The position numbers and the translations under genes are program-made. A model generated the notes under the pieces. That model had not been told where the DNA came from, did no database searches, and saw only the letters and a program-made list of their open reading frames with translations. A stretch of DNA of 18,224 nt from Methanomassiliicoccales archaeon (GTDB lineage Archaea > Thermoplasmatota > Thermoplasmata > Methanomassiliicoccales > UBA472), in NCBI GenBank assembly GCA_025457905.1, contig JALOTM010000001.1, forward strand, positions 1 to 18,224, written 5' to 3'. Of the stretch, positions 1-7,235 are shown piece after piece. The number at the start of each line of letters is the position of its first letter. Position 1 is the first letter of the stretch.

Positions 1-438
1 CTCGAAGACCACCGGGAGCGTGACCTCCTCCCCGAACTGGTGGCCGCGCTGCTTGACCATCTTGCTGTCGGACAGGGCCGCCAGCGCGGACCAGCGCGCG
101 AGGGTCCTCTCCTTCTTGTTGACCTTCAGCTCCCAGGACTTCTCAGGCTTGGGAGGGAAGGCTCGCCTGCCGCCCACGTTGTTAGGCGACTCCGCGGCCT
201 TGGCGCCCTGGGTGAGGCGCTGCACTCTGGCCGCGCCCCGTCCCTTGCCCCAGGTGGACACCGCATGCCTCATGCCGGCCTCGAACTTGGCGCCGTAGGG
301 CTGCCTCTTGTTCGACTCCTCGGCGATGACCGCCTTCCTGATGACGTCCGGGCGGTAGGAGGTGGCGAAGGCGGAGGGCAGCTCCTCCTTCCCGACCACC
401 TCGCCCTTCAGCGAGTAAACGTTGACGTTCTTGCTCAT
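1..438 (-). CDS. rpl4: Ribosomal protein uL4 (L4), 3' end cut by window edge
   Basis: Archaeal/eukaryotic-type large-subunit protein uL4, which binds 23S rRNA and lines the exit tunnel. The 146 visible codons begin MSKNVNVYSLKGE and contain the typical stretches RQPYGAKFEAGMRHAVSTWG and GRGAARVQ (the RNA-binding loop), then VGGRRAFPPKPEK. No stop is reached, so the C-terminal part lies outside the window. The ATG lies three bases after the stop of the uL3 gene, as in the archaeal S10 operon order uL3-uL4-uL23-uL2. In the family this protein can act as an autogenous regulator in bacteria; nothing in this coding part shows that here. The identification rests on recalled family sequence and on gene order. 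Confidence 0.96.
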   Translation of the reverse strand, partial: MSKNVNVYSLKGEVVGKEELPSAFATSYRPDVIRKAVIAEESNKRQPYGAKFEAGMRHAVSTWGKGRGAARVQRLTQGAKAAESPNNVGGRRAFPPKPEKSWELKVNKKERTLARWSALAALSDSKMVKQRGHQFGEEVTLPVVFE

Positions 439-441
439 TCC

Positions 442-1440
442 TCATGCCCCCTGCTTGCTCTCGGTGGAGATGTACACTATGCTCGGGGCCTCCTTCAAGG
501 GGGCGCTCTTCCTCACCGGGTCGCGCAGGCGCACCAGGCGCTTGGTCGGTCCGGGCACTGAGCCGTGGATGAGAACGTAGGAGTTCACTACCTGCCCATA
601 GTGCAGGAACCCTCCCTTGGGGTTGACCTCCTCGCCCTTCTCTCCGATCTTGATGATGCGCTTGTTCATCTCCGTGCGCTGGTGGTAGCCCACCTGGCCG
701 GCCTGCGGCACGGTCGGGCGCACGTAGCCCGGGCGCTTGGGCGCCAGGGTTCCGAGCATGCGGCGGTGCTTGCTGTTCTTGTGGTTCAGCAGCTTCAGCC
801 CCCATCTCTTGATGGCGCCCTGGAAGCCCTTGCCCTTGGTGATGGCGGCCACGTCGATCATGGCGCCGTCCTTGGCGAAGTCGGTGATGCCGATCTCCTT
901 GCCCAGGATGGACTTGGCGTACTCCAGCCGGGACTCCATGTTGCCGCCGCCGATGCGCAGCTCCATGAGCTCCGGCTTCTTCTTGGGAACGCCCTTGACC
1001 AGCTTGGGCTGGGTGTAGGCCAGCACGCGGATGTCCTCGTAGTCGACATCCTGCAGCTTGGCCCAGGCGGCCTCGGCGTTGACCTCCTTGGGGATGGGCA
1101 GCAGGCGGCCCAGGGTGTCGTCCACCCCGGACGCCCATACCTCCCCCGCGGTGCGGAGGCCGTAGCGGGTGTTCTCGTAGATCCTCACCGCCGCCACCTT
1201 CATCGGCGGCACCTCGAGGACCGTGACCGGGACCTTGATCTCCTGCCCGGCGGTCGTGCTCTGGGAGCGGAAGTCCGTGATGAAGGCGTGGGTCATCCCG
1301 GCCTTGTAGCCGGCGAATCCCTGCACCTTCGGGCCTTCGCTGATCTCTGGCCAGGCCTCTAGCCTGGGGATTTGGCGCCTCGCCCTCACTCGGGGCGAGT
1401 ACGCGTGCGATCCTTTCTTGGGACGTCTCTTGTTTGGCAT
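442..1440 (-). CDS. rpl3: Ribosomal protein uL3 (L3)
   Basis: Large-subunit ribosomal protein uL3, an early-assembling protein near the peptidyl transferase centre. The 332-residue length is normal for archaea. The start MPNKRRPKKGSHAYSPR is the family's usual basic N-terminus, and VQGFAGYKAGMTHA and KGFQGAIKRWG are family signatures. The frame stays open up to 1476, but the ATG at 1440 is chosen because it gives the standard N-terminus and has an AGAGGGGG ribosome binding site about five bases before it. It is the first gene of the S10 operon here: the upstream 268 bases hold no gene but contain a TATA box and hairpins. The stop is followed after three bases by uL4. Confidence 0.97.
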   Translation of the reverse strand: MPNKRRPKKGSHAYSPRVRARRQIPRLEAWPEISEGPKVQGFAGYKAGMTHAFITDFRSQSTTAGQEIKVPVTVLEVPPMKVAAVRIYENTRYGLRTAGEVWASGVDDTLGRLLPIPKEVNAEAAWAKLQDVDYEDIRVLAYTQPKLVKGVPKKKPELMELRIGGGNMESRLEYAKSILGKEIGITDFAKDGAMIDVAAITKGKGFQGAIKRWGLKLLNHKNSKHRRMLGTLAPKRPGYVRPTVPQAGQVGYHQRTEMNKRIIKIGEKGEEVNPKGGFLHYGQVVNSYVLIHGSVPGPTKRLVRLRDPVRKSAPLKEAPSIVYISTESKQGA

Positions 1441-1642
1441 GGTTCCCCCTCTGCGCGGTCGTGCGAGAGAGTACACTCTCTGGTCGCTAACGCATGCAAG
1501 AGTGCATTTTCCTGAACCTTCGACCGTGACACCGTTTCAGCCGGCCAGAATGGTTGGCCGGCGGTAGAGGGATGCTGACGCATTGCCCATGGGGTCTGGT
1601 CGAACGTCCTCAGCGCGTTGAGCAATGTCGCATAAAGGTTGT
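1441..1642 (-). promoter_or_regulatory. Structured 5' leader of the S10 ribosomal operon
   Basis: Between the likely transcription start near 1621 and the uL3 ATG lie about 180 non-coding bases. Two inverted repeats are visible. An 8-bp GC-rich stem pairs 1540-1547 with 1555-1562 (arms GCCGGCCA/TGGCCGGC, 7-base loop). A second pairs AGAGAG at 1466-1471 with CTCTCT at 1476-1481 around a 4-base loop, 25 bases before the start codon. Such a leader could carry feedback control by a ribosomal protein, as S10 leaders do in some bacteria; that role is an inference. Confidence 0.5.
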
Positions 1643-1651
1643 CATATATAA
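1643..1651 (-). promoter_or_regulatory. TATA box, S10 operon
   Basis: On the minus strand the sequence reads TTATATATG, close to the archaeal TATA consensus. It is the only AT-rich patch in the interval. The only downstream gene on this strand is uL3; on the plus strand nothing begins nearby. A start of transcription about 26 bases downstream would fall near 1621. Confidence 0.55.
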
Positions 1652-1708
1652 CATATTCGGTGAGGGGGAATGTATGCGCAACGAGGCCTGGCTAGGGTAC
1701 GAAGGGCA

Positions 1709-2548
1709 TCATAGCCGGCGCAGGATCTCCTCGCGCTTCTGCTGATACTCCTGCTGCGATATGAGGCCCTTGGTGCTCAGCTCGCTCAGCTGCATGAGCC
1801 TCGCCTCGGCGTCGGTCATGCCCGCCTGCGGGACCGTGCCCACGCCCTTCTCCATCCTGATCTTCTCCAGCGAGTGGATGATCTCGTTCACCTTCCTGAC
1901 CACCTCGAAGGGCTTGGAGACGTCCTCCCAGATCACCGCCCCTCCGGACATGAGCTTCACGCCTGGCTTCTGGTAGTCTATCCCGCCCTTCTCCCCCGCG
2001 GTGGCGAAGACCACGTCCCCGTAGCCCAGGAGCCTCTCGTACCAGGGCTGCATCACGGTCACGTTCTGGATGCGGTCGATGTCCAGCTCCGCGTACCTCA
2101 GGCTGAGGATGCCGTAGCGGGTGATGATGCGCTGGTCGGTGATGACGAAGAGCACCCGGCCCAGGTAGATGATGTTTGCCAGGAGATAGAGCAGGGCGCA
2201 GACCAGCGGTATCAGCTCGACCCAGACCATCCAATCATCGCTCAGGAAGTAGGCCATGGCCAGGATGACCAGGCCCAGCACGCCGATGGCCAGCCCGTAG
2301 CGCCTGTCCACGGGCATCATGACCAGGCAGGCCGCCAGCGCCACCCCGTACGCCACCCAGCTGCCGTCTCCCAGGAAAAGTGCCAGGGTGTAGGCCAGGG
2401 CGGCCAGCACCAGGATCACCCCCTTGCCGATGATGACGATGGTGGCGGGCTTGCCCTGCCAATGGATGACCTCCCCTTCCACCAGGTAACCCTTCGCCAC
2501 CTTGCCCATGTGCCCCATCTTGGTGGTGGCGGGCTTGTCCTCGGCCAT
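1709..2548 (-). CDS. Membrane protein with bacterial-PH (DUF304-like) and SHOCT domains
   Basis: A 279-residue membrane protein of unknown function. After a polar N-terminus come about four hydrophobic segments (roughly residues 35-59, 62-79, 84-102, 106-129). Next is a region typical of the bacterial PH-like fold (131-228): FVITDQRIITRYGILS, then ELDIDRIQNV and YGDVVFATAG. The last 30 residues, from LMQLSELSTKGLISQQEYQQ, match the short C-terminal SHOCT motif, which is thought to mediate oligomerization. A short linker containing MTDAEA joins the two. AGGAGG lies 10 bases before the ATG, with GAGGA directly before it. It follows the DUF5611-like gene after 71 bases that contain two inverted repeats. 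The domain calls are made from pattern memory; no enzymatic motif is visible. Confidence 0.85.
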   Translation of the reverse strand: MAEDKPATTKMGHMGKVAKGYLVEGEVIHWQGKPATIVIIGKGVILVLAALAYTLALFLGDGSWVAYGVALAACLVMMPVDRRYGLAIGVLGLVILAMAYFLSDDWMVWVELIPLVCALLYLLANIIYLGRVLFVITDQRIITRYGILSLRYAELDIDRIQNVTVMQPWYERLLGYGDVVFATAGEKGGIDYQKPGVKLMSGGAVIWEDVSKPFEVVRKVNEIIHSLEKIRMEKGVGTVPQAGMTDAEARLMQLSELSTKGLISQQEYQQKREEILRRL

Positions 2549-2566
2549 TCCTCACATGCCTCCTGC

Positions 2567-2607
2567 GCCGAAGGATGCGCTTCGGCCTACTTCAATGGAT
2601 GCCATTG
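2567..2607 (-). other. Two inverted repeats before the PH/SHOCT gene
   Basis: A 7-bp stem with a 6-base loop pairs 2567-2573 with 2580-2586 (GCCGAAG/CTTCGGC). A second repeat pairs 2593-2598 with 2602-2607 (CAATGG/CCATTG, 3-base centre). They fill the 71-base gap between the DUF5611-like stop and the PH/SHOCT start, just upstream of the ribosome binding site. They may attenuate or terminate read-through, or set translation; the sequence does not decide which. Confidence 0.5.
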
Positions 2608-2619
2608 CCCATAGGGAGC

Positions 2620-2940
2620 TTAGAGCTTCCCTTCCTTGGCCTTCTTCTGCAACCGCTTGGACCTCTCCTTGGAGGTGAAGCCGGTGGCGCTCTCCAGGAA
2701 GACGTTCCAATGCTTGATGGTGTCGGCCTGCACGTCGACCGGGGCGGTCTTGTCCGTCTCCGAGGAGACCTCCAGGGCGCTCTTGGACACGACCTTGGCC
2801 TCCACCCGGGTGATGGCCCCGTAGGAGGAGACCATCATGTCCCCCTCGGCCTTGGCATTGCCGAAGGCCATGGTCATTATTTCCTTGAGGCCGTTCCCCT
2901 CGAGCTTCGAATAGTGCCCCTTCCTGATATCGTACTCCAT
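2620..2940 (-). CDS. DUF5611-like small archaeal protein
   Basis: A 106-residue soluble protein with no signal peptide or membrane segment. It starts MEYDIRKGHYSKLEG, has a centre with VSSYGAITRVEAKVV, and a C-terminal part HWNVFLESATGFTSKERSK followed by a lysine-rich tail. This pattern (short beta-rich body, then a FLxxATGxTxKER motif) agrees with my recollection of the archaeal DUF5611 family, whose function is unknown. AAGGGA lies four bases before the ATG. Its own TATA-like box overlaps the stop of the RaSEA gene 46 bases upstream, so it may be transcribed both alone and with RaSEA. No function is claimed. Confidence 0.75.
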   Translation of the reverse strand: MEYDIRKGHYSKLEGNGLKEIMTMAFGNAKAEGDMMVSSYGAITRVEAKVVSKSALEVSSETDKTAPVDVQADTIKHWNVFLESATGFTSKERSKRLQKKAKEGKL

Positions 2941-2976
2941 GCGATCCCTTCCGATGCTACCGTTATCTCTTGCGGG

Positions 2977-2986
2977 AATAAAAAAT
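2977..2986 (-). promoter_or_regulatory. TATA-like box for the DUF5611-like gene
   Basis: The minus strand reads ATTTTTTATT, ending at the first base of the RaSEA stop codon. With normal archaeal spacing, transcription would start near 2955, about 15 bases before the ATG at 2940 and just before the AAGGGA ribosome binding site. Confidence 0.45.
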
Positions 2987-3984
2987 CAATCGAGCCCCAG
3001 GTCATCGGCCAAGTGCCTGTCCAGGTCCACGGAGGTGCGCATATGGTCCTGCAGCTCGAGCTGGGCCCTCCACCTCGCCCGGCACTCGCACTCCAGCCCC
3101 TCCAGGTCCTGGAGGTCCTGCGAGAAGGAGAAGCGCTCCACGGCGGCAATGACCGCGGCGTCGCACTTGCCGCAGTTGTGCGCCCCTCGTGGGGTGCCAG
3201 CGCCGCTCGGCGACGAGAACACCCGCACCCCTCCCAGTTCCCTCCTGGTCCTCAAGGCCTCCACCAGGGACCACAGCCAAGGCGGCCGGTAGTCGCCCCG
3301 GCGGAACAGGGACTCCACGATGGTGTCGCGCTGCACGTTCACAGGGTTGACGGACACGCTGTCCGAGTAGGCGGAGGCGAGCCTGATGGAGGCGACGGTG
3401 TCCTCCAGGGCCTGGCGCTCGGTTAGGTAGGGGGGCTTGAGGAGGAGGTAGGTGCGGACCCTCATGCCCCTCTGCTTGATCAGCGATGCCGCCCTGATGT
3501 AGTCCTGGACGCGGAAGCCCTTGTTGATGCACTCCCTCAAAACCAGGTCGTTTCCGCTCTCCAGCCCCAGTGCGACCTCCACCTTCTCGGCGGGAAGGCT
3601 GACCAGGCTCTCCTCGGTGACGAACTCGGGGCGGCTCTCGAAGAGGATGGTGCTGCAGGAGGAGAAGTCCTGGAAGACGCGGTCCCTCACCGCTTTGGGG
3701 ACCTCCCTCTCGTCCAGGAAGCTGCCTGACGTGTAGATCTTGACCATCTCCTCGCCATCCAGCCTGGCCCTGGCGACGTCCAGCTGGCGCATGAGCTCCG
3801 GCTCCCCGATGCCGGCCTCGCTGGCCGCCTGGTTGTAGCCGCACATGAGGCAGCCCTTCTTCCGCGACCACCAGCATCCCACGGTGCGGAGGATGACCAC
3901 CAGGGCGCGGACCTTTCTACCGCCCACCAGGTCCTCCTCCTTCCATATGGCCTGCGGCATGTCCCTGCGGTCCTGAGTTGCCAT
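2986..3984 (-). CDS. raSEA: Archaeosine biosynthesis radical SAM protein RaSEA
   Basis: Radical-SAM enzyme that works with ArcS to make archaeosine at position 15 of tRNA: ArcS attaches lysine to preQ0-tRNA and RaSEA cleaves it to the formamidine. The 332 residues begin MATQDRRDMPQAIWKEED. The iron-sulfur motif is TVGCWWSRKKGCLMCGY with Cys37, Cys45 and Cys48, a CX7CX2C spacing like RaSEA and Elp3-type enzymes rather than the common CX3CX2C. IYTSGSFLD and VALGLESGND are further radical-SAM signatures. The C-terminus has HNCGKCD and CECRARW. The frame is open to 4059, but the ATG at 3984 has AGGAGA seven bases before it and a TATA box at 4023-4031. No ArcS or TGT gene is in the window. The CX2C cluster and the family resemblance make this call good, though it is from memory. 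Confidence 0.9.
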   Translation of the reverse strand: MATQDRRDMPQAIWKEEDLVGGRKVRALVVILRTVGCWWSRKKGCLMCGYNQAASEAGIGEPELMRQLDVARARLDGEEMVKIYTSGSFLDEREVPKAVRDRVFQDFSSCSTILFESRPEFVTEESLVSLPAEKVEVALGLESGNDLVLRECINKGFRVQDYIRAASLIKQRGMRVRTYLLLKPPYLTERQALEDTVASIRLASAYSDSVSVNPVNVQRDTIVESLFRRGDYRPPWLWSLVEALRTRRELGGVRVFSSPSGAGTPRGAHNCGKCDAAVIAAVERFSFSQDLQDLEGLECECRARWRAQLELQDHMRTSVDLDRHLADDLGLD

Positions 3985-4022
3985 TCGCGACTCTCCTGAC
4001 GGACGAGCACAAGAGCATCGTG

Positions 4023-4031
4023 TAATTAAAA
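4023..4031 (-). promoter_or_regulatory. TATA box, RaSEA
   Basis: The minus strand reads TTTTAATTA in an otherwise GC-rich setting. Normal spacing puts the transcript start near 4001, giving a leader of about 17 bases that contains the AGGAGA ribosome binding site. Confidence 0.55.
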
Positions 4032-4251
4032 CATGCCTTCGGGGCATATCATGGTCCAAGGCTGGGCTTGCCCACGTCCCTCAGGCCAACCGGTCCGGCC
4101 CAGCGGGAGGAGGGCCGTGGGCCTGGTCCCGACCCCTGCGCCTAAGATACCTCGCCTTTTTACTGGTCGTACCCGGCATTTCCGAAGCATTCCGCACCTT
4201 ACGGCGAGGGACATCGGCGGAAAGACTGGATTGCCTCCAGACCCGCAAATG

Positions 4252-4259
4252 TTTATATT
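4252..4259 (+). promoter_or_regulatory. TATA box, CoA-disulfide-reductase-like gene
   Basis: TTTATATT preceded by GCAAATG, an A-rich patch where the TFB recognition element would sit. The expected start is near 4280, so the leader is about 15 bases and carries AGAGGG as ribosome binding site before the ATG at 4295. Confidence 0.65.
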
Positions 4260-4294
4260 CCATCTTAACGAATCGGCCGTAGAGGGTTACCACC

Positions 4295-5644
4295 ATGGCC
4301 AAGAGGATAATCGTCATTGGCTCGGGCGCCGCCGGGATGACCGCCGCGTCCGCGGCCCGCAAGCAGAGCGCCGACGCCGAGATCACCCTGTTCACCGAGG
4401 ACGAGCACATCGCCTACTCGCCCTGCGCCATACCTTACGTCATCGAGGGCAAGATACCCGATTTCGAGTCGATAGTCATGCACACCCCCCAGTTCTACAA
4501 GGAGAAGAGGAACATCGAGGTGCGCACCATGACCAAGGTCACCTCCTTGGACGTCGACAAGAAGACGCTGACCACCTCCGACGGCCAGGCACACACCTTC
4601 GACAGCATCGTCCTGGCCACGGGCGGGACCGTGTTCATGCCGCCGGTGGAGGGAGTGAAGCTGAAGGGCGTGCTCCCGGTGCGCAGCATCTCCGACGGAA
4701 AGGCCATCAGGTCCATGATGGCGGACACCCGCTCGGCGGTCATCGCGGGCGCGGGCGTCATCGGGCTGGAGATGGCCCTGGCCCTCAAGCACGCGGGCAA
4801 GCAGGTCACGGTGGTGGAGATGTTCCCCCAGGTGATCCCCCGCATCATGGACAAGGACATGGCTGACCTCCTGCAGGAGCACATAGCCTCGCTGGGCGTG
4901 GAGTTCGTTATGAGCGCGCCCATCACCGCCATCAAGGGCAAGGAGAGGGTCGAGGCGGTCGTGGCCGGCGGGAAGGAGTACCCCTGCCAGATGGTGATCA
5001 TGGCCACTGGAGTGCGAGCCAACCTGGAGCTCCCCAACATGATCGGGCTGGACGTGGGCGCGCTCGGCGCGGTCCGCGTCTCCGCCACCCTGCAGCCCTA
5101 CCGCAAGGGGCGCCTGGTGAAGGACGTGTACCTGGCGGGCGACGTGATCCAGTGCGAGAGCGCCCTGGCCCCGGGCCCGACCATGAGCCAGCTCGGCTCC
5201 AGCGCGGTGCGCCAGGGCGATGTGGCCGGGACGAACGCCGCCGGCGGTTACGCCACCTACCCCGGCGTGGCCTCGGCCTGGGTAAGCCACCTGGGCGACG
5301 TCCAGGCGGCCGGTACCGGGCTCTCCAAGGGGCTGGCCGAGTACTACGGCATCAGGACCGTGGAGGGCATCGGAAAGGGCCTCACCAAGGCCCGCTACTA
5401 TCCTGGCGGCAAGAAGATCGTGGTCAAGGTCCTGGCGGACGCGGCCACCCACCGCCTCATCGGCGCGCAGATAGTGAGCGGCGAGGACGCCACCGGCCGC
5501 ATCAACTGGCTGACGGCGGCCATGCTCAAGGGGGTCAGCGCCGAGGAGTTCGGCAACGCCTTCGAGAACGCCTACTGCCCACCCACCTCCATGGTCAAGG
5601 ACGTCGTGAACGTGGCCGTGGAGGACCTGCTCACCAAGCTCTGA
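4295..5644 (+). CDS. FAD-dependent pyridine nucleotide-disulfide oxidoreductase, CoA-disulfide reductase / NADH oxidase type
   Basis: Flavoprotein of 449 residues, normal length for the CoA-disulfide reductase/NADH oxidase group. Residues 5-14 form the FAD-binding IIVIGSGAAG. Cys44 in YSPCAIPYVIEG is at the place of the single redox-active cysteine of this group, in contrast to the CXXXXC of lipoamide dehydrogenases. AVIAGAGVIGLEMALAL (about 149-165) is the NAD(P)H-binding Rossmann motif. VYLAGDV closes the FAD site. The C-terminal dimerization domain ends with NAYCPPTSMVKDVVNVA. A likely role is reduction of CoA disulfide or a related thiol, or oxygen/persulfide defence; the substrate cannot be read from sequence. 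It is transcribed alone and converges on glnA. Confidence 0.88.
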   Translation: MAKRIIVIGSGAAGMTAASAARKQSADAEITLFTEDEHIAYSPCAIPYVIEGKIPDFESIVMHTPQFYKEKRNIEVRTMTKVTSLDVDKKTLTTSDGQAHTFDSIVLATGGTVFMPPVEGVKLKGVLPVRSISDGKAIRSMMADTRSAVIAGAGVIGLEMALALKHAGKQVTVVEMFPQVIPRIMDKDMADLLQEHIASLGVEFVMSAPITAIKGKERVEAVVAGGKEYPCQMVIMATGVRANLELPNMIGLDVGALGAVRVSATLQPYRKGRLVKDVYLAGDVIQCESALAPGPTMSQLGSSAVRQGDVAGTNAAGGYATYPGVASAWVSHLGDVQAAGTGLSKGLAEYYGIRTVEGIGKGLTKARYYPGGKKIVVKVLADAATHRLIGAQIVSGEDATGRINWLTAAMLKGVSAEEFGNAFENAYCPPTSMVKDVVNVAVEDLLTKL

Positions 5645-5694
5645 GGGAAAAAGAAAAGGGCGTTCGGGGAGGGGGCAGGGAGCGTCCCCTCCCC
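5645..5694 (-). terminator. Hairpin and T-tract terminator of glnA
   Basis: A 9-bp GC-rich stem pairs 5666-5674 (GGGGAGGGG) with 5686-5694 (CCCCTCCCC). On the minus strand it lies about 45 bases after the glnA stop and is followed by CCCTTTTCTTTTTCCC (5646-5661), a good termination tract. On the plus strand the same stem follows the flavoprotein stop by about 20 bases, so it may also stop that transcript. Confidence 0.65.
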
Positions 5695-5738
5695 AGGCGC
5701 GGCACTCTGGGAGGAGCGGCGCGCCCGTTCTTCCGACC

Positions 5739-7235
5739 TCAAGCGTCGAAGTAAAGGAAGAACTCGTATGGGTGAGGCCTGAGCCGGATGGCGTCGTTCT
5801 CCTTGTGCCTCTTGTAGTCGATCCAGGTCTCGATGAGGCTCTTGGAGAAGACCCCTCCGCGGAGCAGGAAGTCGTGGTCCGACTCCAGCGCGTCCAGGGA
5901 CCTGTCGAGGCTGCCCGGCACCTGCTTGATCCTCTTGGCCTCCTCGTGATCCAGCTCGAACAGGTCCATGTCGTGCGGCTCGCCGGGGTGGATCTTGCGC
6001 TTGATGCCGTCCAGGCCGGCCATGAGCATGGCGGAGAACGCCAGGTAGGGGTTGCAGGTGCAGTCCGGCGGGCGGTACTCGATCCTCTTGGCCTTGCTGC
6101 TGCGCGAATAGACCGGTATGCGGATGGCCGCTGAGCGGTTCCTCATGGAGTAGACCAGGTTAACCGGCGCCTCGTACCCGGGCACCAGGCGGCGGTAGGA
6201 GTTGGTGGATGGCGACGTTAGGGCCAGCAGGGCGGGGGAGTGCTCCAGCAGCCCACCGATGTAGTAGAGCGCGTCCTCGGAGAGGAGCGCGTAGCCGTTC
6301 TCGTCATAGAAGACGTTTCCCCCCTTGAGCCCCAGGCTCTGGTGCACGTGCATGCCGGTGCCGTTGTCCCCGAAGAGGGGCTTGGGCATGAAGGTGATGG
6401 TCTTGCCCTGCTCCCTGGCCACGTTCTTGAGGATGTACTTGTACATCATGACCTGGTCGGCCATCTTGGTCAGGGTCTGGAAGCGCATGCCTATCTCCCC
6501 TTGGCCGGCAGTGGCCACCTCGTGGTGGTGCACCTCGCAGTCGATGCCCGCGTCCATGAGCTTCATTACGCATTCGGAGCGGAAGTCCTGCAGGGTGTCT
6601 ACCGGCGGGCAGGGGAAGTATCCCTCCTTGTTGCGAGGGCGGTGGCCCAGGTTGGCCCCGGAGCCGTTGTCCGAGGTCCGGCCGGAGTTCCAGATGCCCT
6701 CGTCGGAGTCGAGGTAGTAGTAGCCGTAGTGCTGGTTCTGGTCGAAGCGCACGGAGTCGAAGACGAAGAACTCCAGCTCCGGGCCGAAGTAGGCGGTGTC
6801 CGCGATGCCCGTTTCCCTCAAATAGGACTCGGCCTTGCTGGCCACGAACCTGGGGTCGCGGTCGAAGCGCTCACGGCTGATGGGGTCCGCGACGTTGCAG
6901 ACCATGGACAGGGTGGGGACCTTGTATACCGGGTCCAGGACGGCCGTGCACGCGTCAGGCATCAGGAGCATGTCGCTCTCGTTGATGGCCGAGAAGCCGC
7001 GGATGCTGGAGCCATCGAACCCATGCCCGTCAGTGAACTTGTCCATGTCCAGCTTCGAGGCTGGGATGCTCACGTGCTGCAACGTCCCCGGCAGGTCGAT
7101 GAACTTGAAGTCCACCATCTTCACCTTGCCCGAAACGATCATGTCCATGACGTTGGCGATGGGGTCGCTGCCCTTCTTGGCCTTCCTCGAGGGAAGTCCA
7201 GACACCTTCAGAGCGTCTCCGTCCGATGTTGCCAT
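5739..7235 (-). CDS. glnA: Glutamine synthetase, type I, bacterial GSI-beta-like
   Basis: Makes glutamine from glutamate, ammonia and ATP; a cytosolic dodecamer in the family. All core motifs are present: GFDGSSIRGF (72-81), GPELEFFVFD (151-160), VHHHEVATAGQGEIG (235-249), KPLFGDNGTGMHVHQS (285-300), NSYRRLVPGYEAPV and RNRSAAIRIP. The GHRPRNKEGYFPCPPVD segment (198-214) and the ending RPHPYEFFLYFDA closely match E. coli-type GlnA. The stretch DLFELDHEEAKRIKQVPGSL aligns with NLYDLPPEEAK of GSI-beta, where the adenylylated Tyr sits; here it is Phe426. Its 498 residues exceed the usual ~470 because of about 24 extra, basic and polar N-terminal residues. The ATG is supported by GGGGAGA eight to nine bases before it. 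The leader has two hairpins. Confidence 0.97.
   Translation of the reverse strand: MATSDGDALKVSGLPSRKAKKGSDPIANVMDMIVSGKVKMVDFKFIDLPGTLQHVSIPASKLDMDKFTDGHGFDGSSIRGFSAINESDMLLMPDACTAVLDPVYKVPTLSMVCNVADPISRERFDRDPRFVASKAESYLRETGIADTAYFGPELEFFVFDSVRFDQNQHYGYYYLDSDEGIWNSGRTSDNGSGANLGHRPRNKEGYFPCPPVDTLQDFRSECVMKLMDAGIDCEVHHHEVATAGQGEIGMRFQTLTKMADQVMMYKYILKNVAREQGKTITFMPKPLFGDNGTGMHVHQSLGLKGGNVFYDENGYALLSEDALYYIGGLLEHSPALLALTSPSTNSYRRLVPGYEAPVNLVYSMRNRSAAIRIPVYSRSSKAKRIEYRPPDCTCNPYLAFSAMLMAGLDGIKRKIHPGEPHDMDLFELDHEEAKRIKQVPGSLDRSLDALESDHDFLLRGGVFSKSLIETWIDYKRHKENDAIRLRPHPYEFFLYFDA

Larger units (their letters stand above)
3985..4294. promoter_or_regulatory. Divergent promoter region between RaSEA and the flavoprotein
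   Basis: These 310 bases lie between two divergent genes. Each end carries a TATA box at the right distance from its start. The middle (about 4033-4250) has no convincing ORF, tRNA or terminator. It contains one 6-bp inverted repeat (GGCCCA at 4097-4102 with TGGGCC at 4118-4123) and a CTTTTTA tract near 4155. I see nothing else in it. Confidence 0.6.

Noticed and set aside
1581..1625. tRNA-like GGTCGAACG motif and CATTGC/GCAATG repeat in the S10 leader
   Set aside because: The T-arm-like piece has no matching acceptor, D or anticodon stems. The CATTGC/GCAATG repeat is only 6 bp across 35 bases.
3985..4059. Longer N-terminus for RaSEA starting at 4059
   Set aside because: The added 25 residues do not resemble the family, and the TATA box at 4023-4031 would lie inside the coding part; the ribosome binding site favours 3984.
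4060..4250. Small gene or RNA in the space between RaSEA and the flavoprotein
   Set aside because: Only one weak inverted repeat (4097-4123) and a T-tract were seen; no ORF with a start signal, no tRNA pattern.
4265..5452. Minus-strand open frame of 395 codons opposite the flavoprotein gene
   Set aside because: It is the antisense shadow of a gene with clear FAD and NAD motifs; its sequence is low-complexity and resembles no known protein.
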